From positions 4,774,001-4,838,000 of the forward strand of contig JAHWDD010000005.1 of assembly GCA_023897205.1 (NCBI GenBank): a stretch of DNA of 64,000 nt, written 5' to 3'. The DNA is from Exophiala sp. HKRS030 (lineage: Eukaryota; Ascomycota; Eurotiomycetes; Chaetothyriales; Herpotrichiellaceae). A program made the position numbers and the translations under genes. The notes beneath the pieces are model-generated. The model saw only the letters and a program-made list of their open reading frames with translations, was not told the origin of the DNA and ran no database searches. Shown here in pieces: positions 10,372-22,815 of this stretch; the stretch's first letter is position 1; each line of letters starts with the position of its first letter.

Positions 10372-12011
10372 ATGTCTACGAATTCGGGCAATGGCGGAGT
10401 GAGAAACCTTCGGGCCATGTTCGAGAATAAAGGTGGCGATCAATCCACTTCACCACCCAGTCGAGGCCGATCTCCCAATCCCTCCGAACTCTCCAATAAC
10501 AGCAGACCTGTCAGCAAGGTGCGAGCGAGCTTTGTTGCCGTTGAACGTCCTGGAGAAAACGGTTCCGGTCCAATTCTTGGCCTGCGAAGAGCCAGCGAGG
10601 TTAGCAGTCTTGGTGGCATCCACGAACACGCAGTTTCGGACGGCGGTATCCTCGAGAAACGTTCCACCACAAGATCTCCTTCCGACTTGGGCCCCGACGC
10701 TTCACAAAAGAAAATGTCAAACAACGGTACTATCGAAGGCGGCTTAGGCAAGATACTAAAAGGATCTGCTTTCGAGTCAAACACTCCTTCAAAACCACCC
10801 AGGGTTGTTCCCCAGCCAAAGACCACAAATGAAGTTCCTTCATCCCCTCGCGACACGCAGAAAGCTCCCAAATCACCAGTCAAATCCAAAGAGCAGTTGA
10901 AGTCTCCCGAGCTAGCTAAAAAGACCAAACCAGCCGAGATTAACAGCAAACCAGCCTCTGCTCCCTTGACTCAACCGCAACCCTCCAAGACGGCGCAGGC
11001 TACAAAGTCCCTCCCAGTCAGAATTGCCACTAAACAAGACCCTACATCTCCAACCATTGCAAAATCGTCCCCAAAGACACCTACTTCACCGGCCATCACA
11101 AATATAAAAGGCGGTCCAGCCAAGATCAAAGGTGTTGTAGAATCTGCTAAACAAGCGCACCAGGCAAGAGCCGAGAAGCAGGTATCTTCACAACCCGAGA
11201 CTGCCAAGATTGCACCGAAAATAGCCTCATCGTCTGGTGCTCGATCCAGCAATATTGCTCCCTCCATTCAGAAGACCCCGATATCCCCTAAAGCGGTGAG
11301 GTCTCCTGCCTCTAGTGGGCCTAAGTCTCCCCTCAGACCAACAAAATTGCCAGCCGCAGCAACCACGACTACAGCATCCTCAGTGGCTAAAGATGCTCAG
11401 CTTTCCACAGCCGTCGAACATGAGCCACGCAAGGCGATTGCTAAAAAACAATCAACTCTCTCAGTACGTCAGCCTCGTGCGAGCACATCATCTGTCACCT
11501 CTACTCTTCACAAGAAAGCGTCACGTGCTTCTTTGGCGAATGGACACGATAAAGCCGATCGACCAAAATCACGCATTAGCACAGTGACGAGCAAGGCCGA
11601 CGAAGGGTTCTTGGCTAGGATGATGAGACCGACGACGAGCAGTGCGCAGAAAACACACGATAAGGTGCAGGTTAACAGCCCCCTCGCCCGAAGACTGCAA
11701 CCTCCCACAGAGCTAAAGATGCGACCGCCGTGAAAAGGGCACCACCAAAGATGCCGCTCCTAGCAGCTCAAGCTACGCCAGTCGAAACTCAGAAGGATGT
11801 CGCCGAGGCCGTCAACGAGCCTGAGCCTGTGGAGGAGACGACCTCAACACCTGCTCCTGCCGAAGCGACCGAGAAAGTGGAAGAGGCTGTACCAATCTCT
11901 CAACCGGAAGTCGAAGAAGATACGTCGACTGGAGTCAAAGAACCAGAACCTGCTCAATCAGAAGTTGATGTCGAGCCCGTCAAAGTCAATGGCAATCTTG
12001 TGGAGGTTTAG
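10372..12011 (+). CDS. Ser/Pro/Lys-rich disordered protein, one frame break
   Basis: Read from the ATG at 10372 with one extra C in the C5 run at 11679-11683, this is one open frame of 546 aa. As written the frame stops at 11733 and the tail from 11730 looks like a separate gene. Conserved-looking islands are VRNLRAMFENK at the N-terminus, PVSKVRASFVAVE (about 41-53), GGLGKILKGSAF and DEGFLARMMRPTTSSAQK; the rest is low complexity with many SP/TP sites and lysines, and the tail is Glu/Pro-rich. I recognise this as a type of disordered protein common in Eurotiomycetes but cannot name a family or function. Phospho-regulated scaffolding near the cortex would fit the composition but is a guess. 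The frame repair gives NSPPRPKTATSHRAKD, which continues the upstream composition. Confidence 0.7.
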
Positions 12012-12928
12012 CAGCACGGAACACCCTGTTCTTTGGGGTCAATTCATTCGATAGTACCAGCTGGATTATGATTCTTTACATCTCGATAGCGATTTAGCGA
12101 TTACCATTTCTTGAAGATAATAATCTTGCACAAATTATTTCGCCATTCCTATTTGATTTTTAGCAGCACCCTTGGATAGTACCGCGCTGGAAGCAGAATC
12201 AGCCATTAAGTACCTCTCGCAAGATGATGGATGTTGTGGAATGTGTCAAAAGTGGTTAGCCCCGTTTTGATCCTATTGAGGCCAGCTTCCGGTCTACATC
12301 ACAAACCAACGTCTGTTTTCACCTCAACCCGATAATGAGAGGAGTTGTTGAACTCCAGGGTTAGTCCACCATCATCCTTTGTAAGCTTGTCTGGATTCAA
12401 TCTTTCCTATTCATCCTCCGATGCGGTGATGAGAATTCCTTTATTGCCACTCGCCCATTCGACCTCATGTGAGTATCATACACCACCGACGAACCCATCC
12501 TTTCACCAATACCTTGAGGAGAGCCAACTCGGTCTTGTTCATTTTGTTATTGATACCTTTTCGCGGAGAAAAATGATCTCCACCCTCTCTCCCTCTTTCT
12601 TTGCATCCCACGCACGGCTGCGAGGCGTTCCTTGAGATTGCGAATATTGTACTACATCTGCACAGTTTGATATCCTTGCAACTTTCAACTCTTTGTGCAT
12701 GACGAACAGTGAACCGAGTACTCGAGCATCCGAGCTTCTCGACACGAATGATATAAGGTAGGACGTAAACCATTTGCTCGTCGATTACTTCTTTCGACCT
12801 ACAACCATTTCACTCTCAGGTCACAACGCCGGTTGCGTTGCAAATCATACAGAGAATCATATACCGTCCAGATTTCTATACCCTTAACAGGAAGAAACCT
12901 AACAAACGCCGGATACTCACAGCACAAC
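12012..12928. other. Intergenic region and probable leader
   Basis: It is pyrimidine-rich from about 12340, consistent with a long 5' leader of the secreted protein that starts at 12929. No gene is supported. Confidence 0.4.
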
Positions 12929-13843
12929 ATGAGACTACCCATGGCCGGTGCGGCTGTCCTGCTGGCCTTCCAGTTGGCCAGCGCGGGCGCCTTTGCCGCG
13001 ACTGACGAGCAGGGAGGCAGCTTCGCCAAGGTTCGAGGTGCGGTTGACAAGCGCGATGCTCCTGCTGGTCCTCCCGCCGGTCCTCCCGCTGGTGCCCCTT
13101 CTGGTGGCCCACCAGGTGGTCAAGGTGGTGGAAGATGGGGAGCAATGGGCGGCGGCGGACCTCCCAATGGCGGCGGACCTCCTAACGGTGGACCTGGTGG
13201 AAATTGGGGAGGTCCTCCCAATGGTAATGGTGGCCCAAGAGGAGGTCCCCCTGGTGGCTTCGGAGGTCCACCCAACGGAGGCGGAGGTCGCTGGGGTGGT
13301 GGTGGTCCTCCGAATGGTGGTGGTCCTCCTAACGGTGGTGGTGGCCCTCCCAACGGTGGTGGCCCTCCTGGCGGTCCATGGGGAGGTGCGCAGGGAGGAA
13401 AACCAGCCAAGCGCGACGCACCAGCGGAACCACCAGTCCCCGATCCAAGCGCCTTAGTCCAAGGCGGTGTAGACGACGATGGAGCTCCCGTATATTGTGG
13501 ATGCTGGCGCGAAGACCCCATCGATAAAGCAACAGACGGTACCAATTCTGATGGAACTGGGAGTGCTTCCGCAAATGGACCGAATCTGGTCGCCCGAAAG
13601 ATCGGCGTGTTCGACATTGACAAGAAATTCACCTGGAAGGATCCCCAGCTTGGTGGTCAATGGGGGAAATGGATGGAGTATGCCATCGGCAATCCTAACA
13701 TCAAAACCTACGACATTAAGCGAGAAGGTCCTCTTGGGTCGATGGGATGGAAGCGTGATGAAGATGCTTCGAAAGATACGGCAAGACCCTACAAGTATAC
13801 TGGAGTCAGACAAGATGTGGAGGATACAGATGGTCTTGTTTAG
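12929..13843 (+). CDS. Secreted Gly/Pro/Asn-rich protein with Lys-Arg processing sites
   Basis: A single exon of 304 aa from ATG 12929. Residues 1-23 form a clear signal peptide (hydrophobic core AGAAVLLAFQLASA, cleavage near AFA/ATDEQ). A Lys-Arg pair at 41-42 (VDKR/DAPAGPP) is followed by 120 residues of Gly/Pro/Asn repeat with seven PPNG units, then a second pair at 161-162 in almost the same context (AKR/DAPAEPP). The C-terminal part is not repetitive: it has YCGCWRED, a KKFTWKDPQLGGQWGKWMEY segment and a third pair in WKRDEDA. Kexin cleaves after Lys-Arg in the Golgi, so the repeat block could be released as a separate peptide. I do not recognise the family. A secreted, possibly wall-associated or signalling role is an inference. 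The 5' end is supported by the signal peptide. Confidence 0.8.
   Translation: MRLPMAGAAVLLAFQLASAGAFAATDEQGGSFAKVRGAVDKRDAPAGPPAGPPAGAPSGGPPGGQGGGRWGAMGGGGPPNGGGPPNGGPGGNWGGPPNGNGGPRGGPPGGFGGPPNGGGGRWGGGGPPNGGGPPNGGGGPPNGGGPPGGPWGGAQGGKPAKRDAPAEPPVPDPSALVQGGVDDDGAPVYCGCWREDPIDKATDGTNSDGTGSASANGPNLVARKIGVFDIDKKFTWKDPQLGGQWGKWMEYAIGNPNIKTYDIKREGPLGSMGWKRDEDASKDTARPYKYTGVRQDVEDTDGLV
13162..13374 (+). repeat. Coding repeat, PPNG(G) units
   Basis: Seven irregularly spaced copies of a Gly-Gly-Pro-Pro-Asn-Gly codon block lie within the secreted protein. At DNA level they are near-identical GGTGGTCCTCC-type units, so copy number may vary between strains. Confidence 0.7.
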
Positions 13844-14940
13844 AGACACAAATGCATGGAAGGGGTCTCTCACTCCAATCTTGGTATCTTTTACCACGGC
13901 GGGGGTGGACTTGACGTCGGCTGTCGAGACCTTCATGATACATGCTCACGAACTGCCCTACCACCTAGATGTTTTTCGACATTTATTATGCCCACCACTT
14001 ACCTCTTCACCAAATATCCCCGTTCTACCAAAAGGGCTCCTTTTCCATACCCAACAACCCCTTGCCCCACCAGGACTTAACTAAAGAACATCACCTACCA
14101 TCCATTCCCAACGTCAAAAATCAAAGAAAATCACAAGTCCACGTTTTCAGTTCTTACACAGTCCATATCCGTCCTCTGAATTCATACCGACCACCGCCCC
14201 TCGCCTCGCCTCGCCTCGTCTCGGCATTCGACCCTGCATCACCGGGGGCCGACATTCAAACCCAGCAAGGAATCGCACGGACTTTTTCCATGATCGAAGC
14301 TCACAATAATCCCAATCCCTCCTTTCCGGGTCGTGGGACTTCCATCTTTCAAACACGGCGTCATAGCATGTCACAGCTGTGCAAGTAGACGCGCGAGCTC
14401 GGGAGTCCATGAACCGTTCACTCCTCACACAAGACGGGAAACAAACACACTATTTTTGTCTCTGCATTCCCGCTCTCCTAGACCCAGAACCTGGTACTAC
14501 CTGTCGAAAAAGACGATATTGACATGGTCTACTAGTAGCTTTATCCCATGATCTCCGCAATCCCCAGGTGATCGGAAGGTGCTTAGGAGACAAGACCCCG
14601 CAGCAAGACAAGATCCCATTTCTGTGTCTGTGTCCATCTCTGTGTCTGTGAGCGAGCGGATACGTTGATATTTACCCCCCTCCCCCTTCCCCGGGCCTCG
14701 CTTTTCCCCTCAACTATTCATATCGGAACGGCGATACCATCACGATAAATCAAATCTGTTGCACTACCTTAATACTCCTTTCCACACATCCCCATCACGG
14801 CTGCATGCTCGTCGGTCCAGGTCATGGTGCAATTGTGCCGCATATTTTGTTTTTGTTCCAAAAGGGTGAATATCCCATCAAGTCTCCTGGAAGTCTCTCC
14901 TTGTTGTACCGGTCTGACCTTTTCTCGTTCATTCATGCAC

Positions 14941-15024
14941 TCAGTCACTCACTCATTCATTCACTCACTCACCGACTCACCGACTCACCGACTCACCGAC
15001 TCACGCACAAGCACAAGCACAAGG
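14941..15024. repeat. Minisatellite, ACTCACCG x4 and GCACAA x3
   Basis: Degenerate ACTC repeats lead into four exact ACTCACCG copies at 14967-14998, followed by CGCACAAGCACAAGCACAAG. Slippage-type DNA. Confidence 0.85.
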
Positions 15025-15390
15025 TGGACCAAAACGATCGAAAAATAAGAAAAACGCCAAAAAAAACCAGCCTGAAAAACAACAAGTCGATATTAATCGT
15101 TCATTTCCAAATGGATCACGGGATAATCTGTCCTTCTCTCTCTCTCACTCTCACGGGCTGTTGTCTGCCTCGCTCTTTCAGAACCGCACCGGCTTGTTGG
15201 GAAGATGCAAGCAAGCTCGCTTATACCCCTGCCTGGTCTTTGTGTTTAAGTGGTCGCTGTATTGAAAAGTTAAGACTGAGGAGGCATCAGATCAGTCGCT
15301 TGATCGAGGTGATCGGTTACCTACCTACTAACTAAGTACTGTGTCTAGAGGCTAAAAGCTCGGCCTGCCTAGCCTGGCTTGGCCTGTGGA

Positions 15391-15459
15391 GTATGATATG
15401 TATATGTATATGTATATGTATATGATATGTGTCCGTGTCGTGTCGTGTCGTGCCGTGTC
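15391..15459. repeat. GTATAT and GTGTC microsatellites
   Basis: About four GTATAT units (15391-15430) are followed directly by a GTGTC/GTGCC run. Confidence 0.85.
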
Positions 15460-15920
15460 TAGCTAGCTGGCTTACTTTTCTGATCGAACTACTTTGGCTC
15501 TAACAAGGCTGTACTTGTCCATTGGTGTGTCTGAAAGGATAGGGAGATTGTGATGCGTGATGCGTGGTGGAAGATACTGGGAACTGCGGTCTTGATGTAT
15601 TCACGGTAGGAGACGGAGACGCTGTAGGTAGTCTTGATGTATTCATTCACTGTAGGAGATACAGCGCTCTTAATGTACTAGAGGTAGACACTGTCAGGCT
15701 GAGACGTATTTCTGAATTATCTGCATTTTCCCCAAAGTTGGTATCCACCGTTGCTTTTGAAATGCGATGCTGCAACCGATATTGTTTTTCATGTGTTTTC
15801 ATTTGCTGTGTTTGCAATGCCAGTCTTTGTCTAAGTGGAGGGTCTTGCTTGGAGTACTGTTCCCATATTGAGTGATGCTTTTGTTCCTTTGGGATGATCG
15901 TAAGAGAAGAGATTGCCCAC

Positions 15921-17346
<1,426 letters not shown>

Positions 17347-18106
17347 GTCGACTGTGGACAAGGAAGGAAGGAACGCTCCCGAGGGGCTCAAGTACCGAGG
17401 CTGGCGACAGGAGGGGCAGTAAGGAAGGAAGGGAAAACGTGTACAAAGCAGGGTTTCCGTCGGCGAGGGTCAATAGTTGTATGTAAGTGATTGTTGTTTC
17501 AAGTGAAGAAGTGCTTGTATACAAAGTTCTTTTGGAAGTGGAAGGCGGTGACTCGATTTTGTCGCATGCAATTGGTTTTTTTTAACCATCATGAGAGTGG
17601 CCAATGTTTGATAGACTTTCACGTGGACCCTGCATATTCTGTCCGTCTGAGTGGCGGATATGCTTCGGTACTGGCTGAGGGCCTACCTAGCGGCTCCTAG
17701 TTAAGCAGCGCCTAGAACAAGCTCTTCTGGGTCTTGCAGCTTTATTTCCCCAGTGGTAGAGAACTTTGAGCATACAGACACTCTTGTTATGTTCTTTGGT
17801 GACGCATCAAGTTATAAAAAGCTGGTTATATATTGCTCATTATAGGTTGTCATGTCTCTGTCTAGTATCGTCGACGAACACTCACCGCCCACTCCACAGG
17901 CGATCCCAACACAGCGCCAGATCACTCGGATTGAGTTTTAATCACAATCTAAAGCGACCTTCCAGAATCCATAGTTGAGGACTCTATTCTTCTCTACCAA
18001 ATCTTGTCCTATTATTTTGGACTGCTTCCAACCAGATCTCTTCTGTTTCGGACCAAACTCAGCCAATTGCGACCAATGATATAAATCTCTATTGTCTAGG
18101 CGCAGA
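17347..18106. promoter_or_regulatory. DAHP synthase promoter region and GDB1 3' flank
   Basis: Both neighbours are on the minus strand. The region has a purine/pyrimidine-skewed leader next to the DAHP start (to about 17450). No separate gene is supported. Confidence 0.4.
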
Positions 18107-21100
18107 TCATGATGTACCATTCGTATCAGTCGTCACCGCCTGTGCGTCGTGAAACAGGTCTAGCAGACATCCTGCAGACCATGCTTGAGTGGGAGACTAG
18201 TGAAAAGGTTAGCGATGTCATCTAGTGGGGAAACTACTTCATACCGAATCAGCACAATATGATCCGTCCTTGTTCGTAAGCTCGGTCAAACCTTTCCAAG
18301 GACTGTCAATTATCGCTTGTTTACATCCTGCGAGTCGTCGAGTGACCTGTTGGAATGACTCAAGTCGACCTGCAGGAGTGTCACGGCGCAAGAGGTCGAA
18401 TTTGAGCAAAGCCCGTAAGAAAAATCCGGTTGGCCAAAGCCATTCGGGACCTTGATGATAGTTTCTGCCTTTGGAAGTTGCGAAATCGGTCGAGTCCTCT
18501 GAGTTGTTATAGTATGGTCGGTAATTCAAATCTGAAGGATCAAGTGTGGCCATTCCTGTGGGACCTCGAAGGAAGTCATCCGCAGCTTTCAATGCAATAA
18601 GTGCCTTGTCAGGACTGAACAAGTCCGGTGCAACAGTCATGGCAATGGGAAAGTTTGGCCGCAGTTGGTAATCTTCATACTCCTTGCCAGACTTGTATAG
18701 ATCTTTGTAGATACCTCGTCGATTGATAATCTTTGGGTCAACGTCGTCGTCAATATCATCTTTGGCGTCCACCGGAACCCAATAACAACGCTCGAAGTTG
18801 GCTTTGATACGATCTGCCCAGTCTTTGAGTGTGACTTTTTCGCCTTGATCAGTTTCCACATCTGAAAAACTGTACTGGCCGGCTTTGTTCAGCTCCGATA
18901 GCCATTTCAGAGCACTGTATGATAGTCCTGTGATTTCTACAGCTGCACCATCTCGCGGTGTACCTGGCACACCCTTGCTACCGGCTCGCTCACTTTCACC
19001 CATCTTGTCCATCCAAGTACCGCAATTGAATTGACTACCACCGAAAATAATACCTGTCTTCCAGTCAACATGAACATCAATCTGGAATCCCTCTGGCTTC
19101 ATTTGCATGTCAAGATTGGGCCCAGCATTGTATTCGCGGAATGAGATTTTGGATGCATGACGCTGCAGAATTTCCTGGATAATTTCCTCCACAGTAGACT
19201 CTTTCGAGTATGCGCGAGGATCATCGTGGGGAAACCAAGTGTCGTCGTATGGCAAGAAACGACGTGGGACCTTCTCTTTCAAGATCGATATACCGTTAGG
19301 GACGATTTTGGTATAGTCTTGAATGTTCTGCAAGAAGAACCATGGAGAATCCCTTGAATTGTAGCGAGGTGCTGCCCCACTGCTAAGCAGATTGGGTATC
19401 AGTCCATGCTTTAAAACACTACCGAAGGCCTTGATGTGTTCTTTGGCTTCTTCGTGTCGGCCTGTGCACAAGAACAGCCCTCGCAGTGATATGAACACAT
19501 CGCGACCCCAGCAACGGGCCCATTCCACGGAAAAATGCGGCAGGCCAGCCGCCAGCGATGGTATGGTCTTGTTTGGCCACAGCGAGGCAGATTTGACATA
19601 ACCAGTTTGTTGAATGCTGACCAGAGCCAGACTTTGTACAAAGCCTTGACTATTTCGGATATTAGGACTCAAGAGATCGATTGCCCTTTTAGTTGCTGCA
19701 TTATAGGCGATTTCAACGATCAGAGCAAAGTAGCGAGGTAGGAGAAAGCTGGGAATGCTTCGCACCGCATCGAATCGATCTTTCAGCCATTTCGCAGGAG
19801 CAGCAAGTCTGGTGTACCCTTCCTGTTTGGAGATTCGTTCAATCCGACCAACCAGAAAATCCAGAGCCCAGTGTCCCTCACGCAGGTGATTGCAAAGAGG
19901 ATGGCCAAGGTCATTCTTTCGAACGATTGGCTCGATTACGGACCACCATCCCTGGAGACCTGCATAAACTAAAGGACCGTGGCCAGGAATGTTGTAGACT
20001 CCATCTCGTCCACCACTCAAATCTCGTTCTTCCGCATCGCAGCGATAAAGCAGAAAGTTCAAGTCGATGAGATCGAGGGACCCAAAGGCTTCTTCTGTGT
20101 CGCTTGAGAGGAAATTGTTTAAACCCAGGGAATGTTCGGCTGTGGGCACCCAGGTCTCGAAAAGAGCGATGGAACCAGGCGGGAAAAACTCGGCAACTTT
20201 GATAGTAGTATCCCCACCGTCATATTCAATGGTGGCTCCTTTGATATTCCTTACCCTCGAGGGTAGGCCAAGCAGATAATTTTTATCTCCCAGTGCCTCT
20301 TGTTTAGCACTCTCGCTCTGATCCACTTCCAGCGTCCACGACCCTACTGCTTTGGCCTTTGTGCCAGCAAGGTGCACTGGACTTAATCCTCCATTTCCGT
20401 TCCCACTTCCTGGAAACGCAGTGTGGGCGATCAAGAAATATCCCTTTCGTGAATCTGGGTGCACTCGATGGAGCGTGATAAGTTCGCCTTCATGATGTAA
20501 AAAGGTTTCATCATAGCCATCCTTGCCCATCATTGTATGGATCTGGTTCAAGAGCTTCTTCACCCCAGCGATGCCACCCTCACCCGCACCAATGTGGACC
20601 TCACCTTCAGAACTGATTGAGGTGTACTGGCGATCTTCGTGGACAATCTCCACAAGTTTGGGATAGATTTCGTCAAACCCCATGACACTACCTGTCGCAC
20701 AAGCACACATGTTGACTAGAGCCGCGGTTGGCAAAGTATCCCTAGCATCCCGTTTCTGTGCAGGCATCTCGTTATCGTGAGTACAATCCATGAAGAGAGC
20801 ATGCACTGGAGACTCCCGAATGTGCTTGATGACTTCTTTCGTCTTAGGGCCGCTGCCATTTGTCAATGTGCTTGATTTTTTGTCGCTCGATGGTTTGGAC
20901 ACGTTGATCTCAAAACTGCCAATTGGCCTACCGGATTGTCGGTGCACCACTCGACTCAATTCCTGAGTACTCCAAGCCTGCATGGCTTCACGAATCAGGG
21001 CGCTCAATCCAAGGCGCTTGACAAAGATAAAATCTGCTTCTTCATTGCCTGTAAACAATTCTGCAAAAACCGCTAGATTCGGTTGAATCTTTCTGGCTTG

Positions 21101-22815
21101 GTCAAGCAGATATTCGGCGACATGGATAGGAGTGGAATGACAGTTGTCAATCCGAAATGCTGTGAAGTACTTTGCCATCAATTGGACGTACTTGGTCATG
21201 TGTTCCCATAGGAAAGGATTGTCGTCAGGACCTTTGCCATATCTCAACTTCACACAGTCGCTCCATGGGATCAACTCTCGTCGAAGATATGGGCGCCAAT
21301 CAGGGCCTGCGTTATCCTTCATTGCATCCGCAGCCCAGATCCAGCCATTGACAGCCAGAGCTAAGGATCTAGGATCATGTTTCTTGGTCGTCTCGTTCTC
21401 TGGCAAACGTGCAAAGTACGTCTCGATCAAAGGATTCTTCTCAGTAACAGGGCCGAGTCTTGGACCGTTGGCGTCTAGTCTAGTATATTGTAATCTTCCC
21501 TTGACTTGATTCAAGATGACGGCTGCATCTTCGTCGAACTCGCGGTAGAAGGGTAAATTGAGTTCATTCAGGATATCCTTGATGGCGCCTTCGACGACTG
21601 AGGTATCAGTTCCGTCTTCATAGCGGCCATAGAGACCGGTAAGCAGAGCTGAGCCGATTTGTGGGTTGATTTTCCTGGAGTAGCGCCCGTCGATGCGGAG
21701 ACCATTGAGAAGACCTTTCTCTTTGATGAAGGTCGCCTTCTCATATAGAGACCACTGTTTCAAACGATCCAAACCGCCACCAACTCCATCTTCGAAACCT
21801 CCAATCGGTAATTTCGTATCTCCTTTCTTCCAAGCTTCCAAGACTGCTTGTGTGTCAGAAGCCACATCTACCACAAAGAACTCCCAGAGCCGGATTTTGT
21901 CGATGACATGTTCTTTGACACCAGCAATGACTGCGTCGAGGTCACTACCACTCTTGAAGACGGTAGGTAGACCAAGGGATTCGAGTTTTCCGCCGTACTC
22001 GAGCAGGGCATTGTCCAGTGCCAAAGCGGACTCAAGCCAAGGGGCAGTGACAACATTATACCCAGCTTCTGGGTGCTCCTCCAGCCATTTGCTATTGTTG
22101 GCAGTGTGGTTGAAGACAACATCCGTCAGTCCCAGCAGGTCATATTCTTCCTCCATGGACTTTATAAGCCTGGCAACTCCAGCTTCGCCTTCTGGGAATA
22201 GATCCTTATCAAAGGAAAGCTGGTCGTACAGACTGTAGGGAGAATTTGACTCTCCGCGAGGTTGAAGAGGAGTGAAATGTACCATATTGTAGCCTCTTGC
22301 ACTGATACCTCTTAGATGTTTGTTCCATTCTTGGGGTATTTCCCCATGAACTTGGACACGACCGAAAAAATCCCCAATGCATCGAGGGGAAGACTGGAGC
22401 CCGCATGGGTCAACTTAGGCTCGATGTCGACATAGTAGGTAGGGGTACGGGTGGGTTTGGGGGTTTCGACATTGTCGGTGGTGAAATCTGGTAGAGGGGT
22501 ATAGGTGGTATAGAAAGAAAAGGCACCCGAGCTTGTGATGGGAATGTCGATTTCCAGAGTCCGATTGAAGTCGGGTCGCAGTTTGAATTCACGGAAATTG
22601 TTGCGATCGAACGTTTGACCAGGTTCGGGTATGTTGACCCATAGACTCCCTTGTCGACATATGGAGCTGGCTCCCTCGATGGCAAATCTCAAAAAGTAGG
22701 CTGGATCCGTGGGCGCAGGCAAGTATATGTACTCGTTTGGAACATCTGGAGCTCCGGCATCTGTCAAGGGAAGGAGATAAACCTGACGAGTGCCTTGGTG
22801 CGTCTTGGGAGGCAT
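18107..22815 (-). CDS. GDB1: Glycogen debranching enzyme, one frame break
   Basis: This bifunctional enzyme (4-alpha-glucanotransferase plus amylo-alpha-1,6-glucosidase) removes branches during glycogen breakdown in the cytosol. From ATG 22815 the N-terminal domain runs to the G4 run at 22333-22336, where one base is missing; adding one C on the coding strand joins SKFMGKYP to QEWNKHLRGISARGYNMVHF, the normal family sequence. Other motifs: FRIDNCHSTP with a following FAELFTG and FMDCTHDNE in the transferase half, VEWARCWGRDVFISLRGLF and the NCGTWMDKMGES segment in the glucosidase half. The frame then stops at 18239, but a GTATGA donor at 18244 and TAG acceptor at 18197 (48-nt intron) add an exon 18196-18107 with SPTQAWSAGCLLDLFHD, the family C-terminus. 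Total about 1553 aa, as expected. In an enzyme this conserved the frame break is very likely a sequence error. Confidence 0.95.

Larger units (their letters stand above)
13844..15920. other. Convergent 2-kb intergenic region with microsatellites
   Basis: It lies between the 3' ends of the secreted protein and the DAHP synthase gene. It holds a CCTCG run near 14195-14220, a TGTCTGTGTC run near 14630, and the two repeat tracts listed separately. No ORF here has supportable content. Confidence 0.5.

Noticed and set aside
14941..15024. CRISPR-like array
   Set aside because: The units are contiguous 6-8 bp tandem repeats without spacers, and the organism is a eukaryote.
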